Source: a virus. Taken from it: a DNA stretch of 36,036 nucleotides. A program made the translations under genes and the position numbers. Below are positions 7,938-14,253 of the stretch, in pieces. How positions within the stretch are numbered: the first letter of the stretch is position 1; every line of letters starts with the position of its first letter. Under the pieces are notes generated by a model that was given only the letters and a program-made list of their open reading frames with translations, was not told the DNA's origin and did not search any database. The stretch spans positions 1 through 36,036 of the IMG/VR virus record IMGVR_UViG_3300037502_003221; one strand, 5' to 3'.

Positions 7938-8428
7938 TGTATAAACTAACTGTAAGGGATACAAGAACTGACGAAGAACAAATTAAAGAATTTGACTCCG
8001 CAGAACTTGCTATCCTTTACAGAGATTATCACTTAGTTTTTGGGCAGTGGAATAGCGTAGTAAAGTGGGTTGAAGAAAAAGATTTAACTCCAGAACAACA
8101 GCGCTTTATTATTGATGAAAAAACTGAGTTAGTTAACGGGTTAATTGTTCGTTATTATAAGCTTGCTGAAGGAATGGAAATAAAGCTAGAAGAAGCTTCT
8201 AATGACGCAATAAAAGACTGCTGGATTATTTTAAGAGCTAGTAGAAATAAGTTGCTAAAAGATACAGATTGGACTCAACTTCCGGATGTTGAAATTAGTA
8301 CAGAAGATCGAAAAGAGTATAGAAGCTATCGGTCATACTTAAGGGTTCTGCCAAAGCTATACGATGATAGTACTATTTTACAAGCCAAGGCATATGCTTT
8401 TGAGGACTGGAAAAAAGGTAAGAGATGA
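7937..8428 (+). CDS. Phage tail assembly chaperone-like protein (APC type)
   Basis: 163 residues; ATG overlaps the previous stop as TAATG. The N-terminal 100 residues are mixed charged and unrecognised ('FDSAELAILYRDYHLVFGQWNSVVKWVEEK'). Residues about 102-145, 'RASRNKLLKDTDWTQLPDV ... YRSYRSYLRVLPKLYDD', carry the R-x-RN-x-LL-x-x-TDW-x-x-LPD and YR-x-x-LR signature of the Phage_tail_APC / fibre-assembly family. It probably works with the preceding gene on the large fibre. The last four bases overlap the next gene (ATGA). Confidence 0.65.
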   Translation: MYKLTVRDTRTDEEQIKEFDSAELAILYRDYHLVFGQWNSVVKWVEEKDLTPEQQRFIIDEKTELVNGLIVRYYKLAEGMEIKLEEASNDAIKDCWIILRASRNKLLKDTDWTQLPDVEISTEDRKEYRSYRSYLRVLPKLYDDSTILQAKAYAFEDWKKGKR

Positions 8429-8694
8429 AGAAGCTTTCGGAATTACAAAAAAGCTTCGTTGACTGGTGTACTAAAAAAGGAATTCCAGTTATTATTTTTA
8501 GAGATCCGGTAACTCAAAAACCATCGGCATCTTTTACGCTTTTAGTTGTTTCTTCTGGCATTGTAATATTTGGTCTTTTGAACAAAGTAGCCAAACTCGT
8601 AGATGGCGTAGATATTGATAATGCTCTTCAGTTTTTCTATGCTTGTGCGGGACTTTATTTTGGCAGAAAACTTACGGACGAAAAGAAGGAATAA
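8425..8694 (+). CDS. Small membrane protein, possible holin
   Basis: 89 residues; its ATG overlaps the upstream stop (ATGA). A basic, cytosolic-looking N terminus ([20 protein letters not shown]) is followed by a clear hydrophobic segment at about 37-55 ([19 protein letters not shown]). A shorter, less hydrophobic one follows at about 66-80 ([17 protein letters not shown]), then a charged tail DEKKE. Small size, membrane segments and a charged tail are holin-like, but similar proteins in fibre modules have no proven role. A second holin-like gene lies at 33220, so one of the two calls is probably wrong. Confidence 0.5.
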   Translation: MKKLSELQKSFVDWCTKKGIPVIIFRDPVTQKPSASFTLLVVSSGIVIFGLLNKVAKLVDGVDIDNALQFFYACAGLYFGRKLTDEKKE

Positions 8695-8695
8695 C

Positions 8696-9409
8696 GTGTA
8701 CGTTTACAACAAAAAACAAAAAACAGTATGCTTAGAAAATGATAACGTATGTTATACTTTTTCTTCAGTTTCTGAAGTTTTAAAGTTTTTTAATATGACT
8801 AAAAGTACATTTAATTACAAAACAAAAAAAACAAATATTATTAATGGGTTTAAAATTTATAAGTTAAATACATTTTGTAACATAAATAATTGCTCTAAGT
8901 GTAAAAAATTATTAACTAAAGAAAATGCAGTTACTGGAAAAGGTGATTTTTGTGTTATTTGTAAAAGTTGTAAAAATAAACAATATCACGAAAATAAAGA
9001 GCATATATTAAAAAAACAAAAAGAAAATTATATAAAAAATAAAGATAAAATTAGGCTAAAAGAAAAACAAAAATACGAAAATAATAGAGAATTTTATCTA
9101 GAGCGCTCCAGGTATTATAGAAAAAAATATCCTAGAAATAAATTTGTACACGCAAAAAATGAAAATAAACGTAGATTTTTAAAATTATCATCTTTTAAAG
9201 CATTTGTAGCATATTCAAAAGAAATAGAATTGATATATAAAAAATCTCATGATTTAAGTATTGAAACAGGGATTAAACATCACGTAGACCACATTATTCC
9301 ACTACAAGGAAAAGACGTGTGTGGGCTTCATGTGCCTTGGAATTTACAAATACTAACAGCCAATGAAAATTTAAGAAAATCAAACAAATTTCAGAGAGGT
9401 TTACCATAG
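8696..9409 (+). CDS. HNH homing endonuclease
   Basis: Start taken as GTG 8696, one base after the upstream TAA, with AAGAAGGA as SD; a longer frame exists upstream but overlaps the membrane-protein gene. 237 residues. The N-terminal part has a zinc-finger-like set (CSKC near 65-68, then CVICKSC). A Lys/Asn/Glu-rich helical linker follows. The HNH core is H195-H196-V-D198-H199-IIPL, then GLHVPWN216LQ and NENLRKSNK, the DH-N-N pattern of HNH nucleases. It would cut an endonuclease-free allele so that repair copies the gene across. It is far more AT-rich than its neighbours (runs of aaa/aat/tta codons), so it is a recent insertion. It separates the gene at 9406 from its original upstream context. 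Confidence 0.9.
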   Translation: MYVYNKKQKTVCLENDNVCYTFSSVSEVLKFFNMTKSTFNYKTKKTNIINGFKIYKLNTFCNINNCSKCKKLLTKENAVTGKGDFCVICKSCKNKQYHENKEHILKKQKENYIKNKDKIRLKEKQKYENNREFYLERSRYYRKKYPRNKFVHAKNENKRRFLKLSSFKAFVAYSKEIELIYKKSHDLSIETGIKHHVDHIIPLQGKDVCGLHVPWNLQILTANENLRKSNKFQRGLP

Positions 9410-9762
9410 GAACTATACTTGATGCAATACGTCTTAAAGAAATATTAGAATCTCCTGAAACTGTAAATGTAGACTGGGTTTCTCCTTCTTTTACGTTAGA
9501 TAATCGAGAAGATGAATTTTCTATCCAGATTGTGTATCAGGACGGCTCGTCACCAAACATGAGTCTTGTTCTACAAATTTCTTCCGATAATATCAACTTT
9601 TCAGATATCACAGAATCAGTTCAAGCAATTTCTGATCCAGTTGGATCTCACATTTGGGATATTGCTGGTTCGGGAGCTTTATATGCTAGAGTTAAAGTTG
9701 CTGTGGCAGCAGGCTCTATTAACGTAACAAGAATTTTCTACGCTGGAAAACAAAGGCACTAA
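9406..9762 (+). CDS. Small beta-rich virion protein with non-canonical or displaced start
   Basis: The frame is open from 9367 to TAG... TAA at 9760-9762, but the first ATG/GTG/TTG in it is the GTG at 9532. I place the start at the ATA at 9406. It overlaps the endonuclease stop as ATAG and sits six bases after AGAGAGG. The region 9460-9531 translates to '[21 protein letters not shown]', which reads as the first strands of the beta sandwich continued in '[14 protein letters not shown]', '[18 protein letters not shown]' and '[17 protein letters not shown]'. Starting at GTG 9532 would drop those strands and leave 76 residues. The fold type is common among small phage structural proteins; the role is unknown. 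The start is uncertain; the end is certain. Confidence 0.55.
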   Translation: MGTILDAIRLKEILESPETVNVDWVSPSFTLDNREDEFSIQIVYQDGSSPNMSLVLQISSDNINFSDITESVQAISDPVGSHIWDIAGSGALYARVKVAVAAGSINVTRIFYAGKQRH

Positions 9763-9763
9763 A

Positions 9764-12700
9764 ATGGCAAATACCGCTATTAGGCTTGGTTATATTTCTG
9801 TATCTTCTGGCGGAGGCGGAGGGGGCGGAGGCTATGAAGAATATTCTAGCTTAGTAGCATTTCCTCCTACTGGGGTTTCTGGTACTATCTACTTAGCAAC
9901 AAACACAAATAAGCTATACAGATGGAATAGTATTACATATATAGAGATTTCCCCTTCTGATGTAATATCCGTAAACGGCAGAGTTGGAGCTATAACCTTA
10001 ACTAAGTCTGATGTAGACCTTTCTAATGTAGATAATACTAGCGATTTAAATAAACCAATTTCTACAGCTACACAGACCGCGCTTAATAACCTAGAAGCTT
10101 CTTTAGACTACTCTCAGGTAGTGTACGTAGATAAAGCCAATACTGCGTCATATACAGCAACTGGCTCTATAACAAAGCCTTATAAAACAATAGCAGATGC
10201 GCTTGCCTCAATTACCGACGCCTCCGCTTCTAAGCGTTACGCTGTTGTTGTAGCTCCCGGCACTTATTCTGAAACTCCCTCTATTCGTTTAAAGGGCTGG
10301 GTTGATATTAGCTCTTTTGCTACAGATACTGTCGTCATATCTACTTCAGACTCTAGTACAATTAAGTGGAGCAATTCCCTACCAGGAAGAGTATTTTTAA
10401 AAGACTTAGGATTTTCTGTCGGGCTTGAAGTTTTAAATGACTCTCCTACCGGAACTTCTGGAGTTGTTTTTGATTTAGATAATATTGACGCAAGTTCTTT
10501 GGTTTTTAGAGGCCGTGGAGGTGGAAGAGATTTTATCCAGCTTAGAAACGACACAAGAATTGCTACAAGCTGTACAATTCAATCAGCTGCTACTACTATT
10601 TTTGATTCTACGAACATTGCAAGCTTAATAATGAATGATGTCGATTGCGTAGCCCCAGATGCTTATGGCTCTGCAATTACGGCAAGTATTCGTTCTAACT
10701 ACATTGGATCAATTCAAATAACTGCTACTAATTATGATGTTTTTACAGATATTTGGGGATCTATTGTTGCAGGTAACTTAAGTATAACTAGTAATGCGCC
10801 TAGTTACCCATGTTACTTTAATTATGATGCTACTTCATATCCACAAGGTACCGTTACCACTACTGGATCTAATCCTGCTCAGCTTGTGCAAACATCCATC
10901 GCACAATCTATTAGGTATACTCCAACTGTTTCTGGTAATTGGGCATCTCCTGCTCCAACACAGGTTCAAGCGGCGTTAGATAGTTTAGCGGCAAATAAAA
11001 TCTCTAGCAGCGAGAAAGGTGCTGCTAATGGTGTAGCAACTCTTGATGGTTCTGGAAAAGTTCCATCAACTCAACTTCCTAGCTACGTTGATGATGTTGT
11101 AGAATATGCAAATCTTGCAGCATTTCCAGCGATTGGAGAAAGTGGGAAGATTTATATAGCATTAGACACCAACATTACCTACCGCTGGGGAGGTTCTAGT
11201 TACATTCAAATTACCTCCGGCGCTGTCGCTTCTGTAAATGGCCAAACGGGTGTAGTTGTTCTAGACTCTGATGATATTGCAAATCAACAAGCAATTCAAG
11301 ACTATTGGGATGTTGCTGATGGCTCTACAATAAAAGCACATTTGGATGAACTTGCTAGCAGAAGAGAAGCTCAAAATACACTAACAAAAGAGCCGACAGG
11401 ATTTGCTACTAGAGATGAGTCTACAACAAGCTTTAGCGATTCTGGCCCAGATAGAACGTTTACTATCTCTCCGGTGGCTTCTTCTTTTACGTTTTATGTA
11501 AAGGGCGTTAAGTTTACAAAAACAACGGCTGAAAGTATTCAGATACCGAATCTGGCCGGAAATCATTTTATTTACTATAGCCCAACTGGAGTTTTAAGCT
11601 CAACACAAGTTGCTGGTTCTGCGCTTTTTAAAGACAACGCACTTGTTGCAATTGTATACTGGAATACCGATACAAATACACATTCATACTTTGGAGAAGA
11701 ACGCCACGGCCTTCAGATGGATGGGGAAACTCATTCTTATCTACACACAGTATTTGGCGCAAGGTACTTATCTGGATTAGCTTTACAAGGCTTTTCTGTT
11801 AATGGAGATGGCAGTTCTAATACTCACGCTCAGTTTACAGCTGACGAAGGTACTATTAGAGACGAGGACTTGCTTCTTACTCTTGCTGCACAAACGCAAA
11901 TTCCGGTGCTTTACCGCCAAGGGACGTTGTGGAGAAAAAAAGCAGCTGATTCATTTCCGATGATTTATAGCGGAACAGCGGGGTATACCGGAGCCAGCGG
12001 ACGACTACCGTATAACCAGTTAATTTCAGGTTCTTGGCAACTAACGCAAGTTGCTAATAACGGATTTGTTTTAGTACACTTATTTGGAACAAATGACAAA
12101 GAAACTCCGGTCGTTGCAATTCAAGGAACTTCCGAATACGGAAACGTTACTGCAGCAAGAATTGCTGCTAGTTCTGAAATAACTAGCTTAGCAGGACTTC
12201 CGTTTGCTGAATTTGTTGCAATTGGTAGTGTAGTTGTTCAAACGGCGGATGCATTTACTAATACTCCAAAAGCCACGGTAGTTTCTTCAAATGGTGGAAA
12301 TTACGTAGATTTTAGAGGAACGCAGCTTTATACTCCAGCCGGTACAGCCACGACCCACGGCCTATTATCAGGGCTTTCTAACGATGATCACATTCAGTAT
12401 CATACCGATGCTAGGGGTGATATTAGATACTATACAAAAGCTCAGGTGGACGCACTAATAGGCGGAGGAGGCTCTCCTGGAGACATTTCAGAAAAGAGCT
12501 ATTCTTTTTCTAACTCCCAAGTTGTTCCTGAAAGCATAACTGATTTTGTTTTTGGGAATGCTGAAGTTAGATCTTTTGTAGCAAATATTTCTGTATTTGT
12601 TGACGCAACTACTAATTTATTTGAAGTATTTGAAATTAAAGGAATACAGAAAGATTCTGAATGGGATATCTCAATAACTTCTGTAGGAGATAATACAGGA

Positions 12701-12808
12701 ATTAGCTTTAGCATTACAACTGCTGGACAAATTCAATATACTTCTGCAAGCTACGCTGGTTTTGTAACTGGAACAATGAAATTTAAGGCATCAACAACTT
12801 CTGTTTAG
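9764..12808 (+). CDS. Tail fibre/tailspike-like protein
   Basis: 1014 residues, one base after the previous stop. After a short anchor comes an eight-Gly tract (about 16-23). Residues 24-60 and about 445-485 are two copies of one module (Y-x-x-L-x-AFP-x-x-G-x-SG-x-IY...TN-x-x-YRW...I), each followed by 'SVNGR/QVGVI-L', a common fibre element. Residues about 110-330 look like the start of a pectate-lyase-type beta helix: 'GSITKPYKTIADALASI', 'YAVVVAPGTYSETPSIRLK'. Near 'HDQYHTDARGDIRYYTKAQVDALI'-like text (about 880-900) is another standard fibre motif. A GGGG linker leads to the last 100 residues, the module shared with the genes at 1266 and 1774. Receptor binding, perhaps with polysaccharide contact, is likely; no catalytic residues are evident. 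Confidence 0.85.
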   Translation: MANTAIRLGYISVSSGGGGGGGGYEEYSSLVAFPPTGVSGTIYLATNTNKLYRWNSITYIEISPSDVISVNGRVGAITLTKSDVDLSNVDNTSDLNKPISTATQTALNNLEASLDYSQVVYVDKANTASYTATGSITKPYKTIADALASITDASASKRYAVVVAPGTYSETPSIRLKGWVDISSFATDTVVISTSDSSTIKWSNSLPGRVFLKDLGFSVGLEVLNDSPTGTSGVVFDLDNIDASSLVFRGRGGGRDFIQLRNDTRIATSCTIQSAATTIFDSTNIASLIMNDVDCVAPDAYGSAITASIRSNYIGSIQITATNYDVFTDIWGSIVAGNLSITSNAPSYPCYFNYDATSYPQGTVTTTGSNPAQLVQTSIAQSIRYTPTVSGNWASPAPTQVQAALDSLAANKISSSEKGAANGVATLDGSGKVPSTQLPSYVDDVVEYANLAAFPAIGESGKIYIALDTNITYRWGGSSYIQITSGAVASVNGQTGVVVLDSDDIANQQAIQDYWDVADGSTIKAHLDELASRREAQNTLTKEPTGFATRDESTTSFSDSGPDRTFTISPVASSFTFYVKGVKFTKTTAESIQIPNLAGNHFIYYSPTGVLSSTQVAGSALFKDNALVAIVYWNTDTNTHSYFGEERHGLQMDGETHSYLHTVFGARYLSGLALQGFSVNGDGSSNTHAQFTADEGTIRDEDLLLTLAAQTQIPVLYRQGTLWRKKAADSFPMIYSGTAGYTGASGRLPYNQLISGSWQLTQVANNGFVLVHLFGTNDKETPVVAIQGTSEYGNVTAARIAASSEITSLAGLPFAEFVAIGSVVVQTADAFTNTPKATVVSSNGGNYVDFRGTQLYTPAGTATTHGLLSGLSNDDHIQYHTDARGDIRYYTKAQVDALIGGGGSPGDISEKSYSFSNSQVVPESITDFVFGNAEVRSFVANISVFVDATTNLFEVFEIKGIQKDSEWDISITSVGDNTGISFSITTAGQIQYTSASYAGFVTGTMKFKASTTSV

Positions 12809-12815
12809 TGGTAAT

Positions 12816-12834
12816 TAACACCCTTATATTACAG
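12816..12834 (+). promoter_or_regulatory. Phage late promoter motif, copy 2
   Basis: TAACACCCTTATATTACAG, identical to the copy at 1222, in the 35-base gap between the fibre gene ending at 12808 and the ATG at 12844. The GAGG following it doubles as the SD of the next gene, so the leader would be very short. Confidence 0.75.
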
Positions 12835-12843
12835 AGGTTTTGA

Positions 12844-13683
12844 ATGTCGGACGTAAAAAATTCCAGTTTTTATGACACAGGACAGATATTTAAAGAGGTA
12901 CATGATCTTCATGGAAAAACTCTTAGAGTATCTGATTCTAGATCTGTCGTAACTCAATTCTACACTCATTTTAGAGTAGAATACACAGAAGATAATCTAC
13001 CTTCTAAAGTTTCTTATTTTAGAGGAACACAAGCTCACAAAACGACTATCGGATGCGTGTCAGACCTTAACGGTTCTTTGCAAGAATCGTACATAAAAAT
13101 ATTTTCAGCACCAGATAATAAGCCATTTCATTTGTGGTTTAACGTAGACGGTGCCGGAACTGCTCCGATTATTGCTGATTCTACTGCAATTGAAATACCA
13201 ATAAACATTAATGATGACGCTCTAGTAATTGCAATGGCAATTTCTTTAGTGCTGAATACTCTTCACAAGCAAGATTTTGTGGTAACTAGAAACAATGCGG
13301 TAGTAGAAATATCTTCTGCTGAGTTTGGAATTGTAAGTAATTCTCAAGATTTTGGTACAGCATTTGCTATAGTTAACACTCCAGGTAAGCAGGAGACAAT
13401 CAGCTCAATAACTATTGGATATAGCGGACAAGATCCTATTTATAAAGGTCAGGTTTTAAAAAACTATATCTTCAATGTCTTTTCTGGGCAGTTTGAATTA
13501 AAGGAAGATCTTAGCTCTAGTAATGTTGAAGTAAGTTGGGATGAAATTGCTACAACATTCCCATCGGAAAACCAAGAGCTATATACTTATAAAAAAAACT
13601 CAGTAGCAGTACAAGAAACGCTAGTAACGTACGCGGATACTACTAGAAAGCAAATAGTTTCTGTTCAAAAAACGAGGTTATAA
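12844..13683 (+). CDS. Phage structural protein of unknown role
   Basis: 279 residues, SD GAGG, first gene after late promoter 2. The sequence is beta-rich with no membrane segment or signal peptide. The opening 'YDTGQIFKEVHDLHGKTLRVSDSRSVV' and the strands 'ESYIKIFSAPDNKPFHLWFNVDG' and 'FVVTRNNAVVEISSAEFGIV' suggest two small beta domains. I have seen comparable proteins in fibre modules but cannot name a family. The next gene's ATG overlaps its stop (TAATG), so it belongs with the two small genes and the coiled-coil fibre that follow. Confidence 0.6.
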   Translation: MSDVKNSSFYDTGQIFKEVHDLHGKTLRVSDSRSVVTQFYTHFRVEYTEDNLPSKVSYFRGTQAHKTTIGCVSDLNGSLQESYIKIFSAPDNKPFHLWFNVDGAGTAPIIADSTAIEIPININDDALVIAMAISLVLNTLHKQDFVVTRNNAVVEISSAEFGIVSNSQDFGTAFAIVNTPGKQETISSITIGYSGQDPIYKGQVLKNYIFNVFSGQFELKEDLSSSNVEVSWDEIATTFPSENQELYTYKKNSVAVQETLVTYADTTRKQIVSVQKTRL

Positions 13684-13871
13684 TGCCTTGGAAATTTGAT
13701 CCATTTGTTGGAGACGTATTCTGGGTTCAGCCAGTTACTATAACACAAGGCATTGGCGATATTAGCATGGGAGATGTTGGAGATTCTGACATATCTATAG
13801 ACTTGGGAAGTCGTGATGACGGCCCTTCTCAAATTGACCAAGGTTTAAGAGTTTACGATGGCGATATTTAA
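13683..13871 (+). CDS. Small acidic protein
   Basis: 62 residues, translationally coupled to the previous gene (TAATG at 13681). It opens with an aromatic stretch (PWKFDPFVGDVFWVQP) and then has an Asp/Ser/Gly-rich half ('DISMGDVGDSDISIDLGSRDDG'). Its final 14 bases overlap the next gene. Unrecognised; the conserved overlaps on both sides argue that it is real. Confidence 0.5.
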   Translation: MPWKFDPFVGDVFWVQPVTITQGIGDISMGDVGDSDISIDLGSRDDGPSQIDQGLRVYDGDI

Positions 13872-14235
13872 AGCTCCAAAGGTAACTACAACACAGAGAA
13901 GCACACTCACTTTAGAAGTGAGCGAGCTAGTATATGATATTGACCAAAAAGCTTTTTACGGAGGAGACGGATCTACTTTAGGAGGATTTCTTATCGGGGA
14001 AGCTTCTGGATTTATAGTAGATAAAATAGAATTAACTCAAGAAGATATAGCTAATAAGTTTGTGACATTATCCCAGACACCCTTAGTATCTGACGCAGTA
14101 ATGGTAAATATAGATGGGGGAATTCCGCAGATAAATGGGATAGATTTTATAGTAGAGGGTAATAAGATTTCATGGAGTGATCTAGGGTTGGATGGATTCT
14201 TAGAAGAAACAGACGTACTGGTAATTCAGTACTAA
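13858..14235 (+). CDS. Small fibre-accessory protein with Mtd-N-like start
   Basis: 125 residues. Residues 8-45 ('TTTQRSTLTLEVSELVYDID-KAFYGGDGSTLGG') follow the 'l..gElvyDtd...lyiGDGsT.gG' pattern of the N-terminal domain found at the start of many phage receptor-binding proteins (Mtd N-terminal-like). Residues 55-125 form a second beta domain: 'IELTQEDIANKFVTLSQTP', 'DFIVEGNKISW', ending 'DVLVIQY'. The same kind of domain closes the coiled-coil fibre encoded next (residues about 800-875, ending 'VFVTYYY'). It may be an adaptor or cap for that fibre. Confidence 0.6.
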   Translation: MAIFKAPKVTTTQRSTLTLEVSELVYDIDQKAFYGGDGSTLGGFLIGEASGFIVDKIELTQEDIANKFVTLSQTPLVSDAVMVNIDGGIPQINGIDFIVEGNKISWSDLGLDGFLEETDVLVIQY

Positions 14236-14240
14236 TTAAA

Positions 14241-14249
14241 AAGGGGAGA
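14241..14249 (+). promoter_or_regulatory. Strong ribosome binding site complementary to the putative sRNA
   Basis: AAGGGGAGA, four bases before the ATG at 14254. It is the exact complement of UCUCCCCUU in the predicted minus-strand RNA at 1070-1145, nine pairs plus one G-U. SD sites are purine-rich anyway, so a chance match is possible. Confidence 0.5.
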
Positions 14250-14253
14250 GCAA

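Noticed and set aside
9377-9409. Programmed -1 frameshift joining the endonuclease to the next frame
   Set aside because: No X-XXY-YYZ slippery heptamer in the right frame and no following hairpin.
9532-9762. GTG 9532 as start of the gene after the endonuclease
   Set aside because: No clear SD before it, and it would remove the apparent first strands of the beta sandwich. Kept only as an alternative.
14078-14088. CACCCTTAGTA inside the 13858 gene, like the core of the late promoter
   Set aside because: It lies within coding sequence (TPLV), lacks the flanking bases and is over 160 bases from the next start. Chance is likely.
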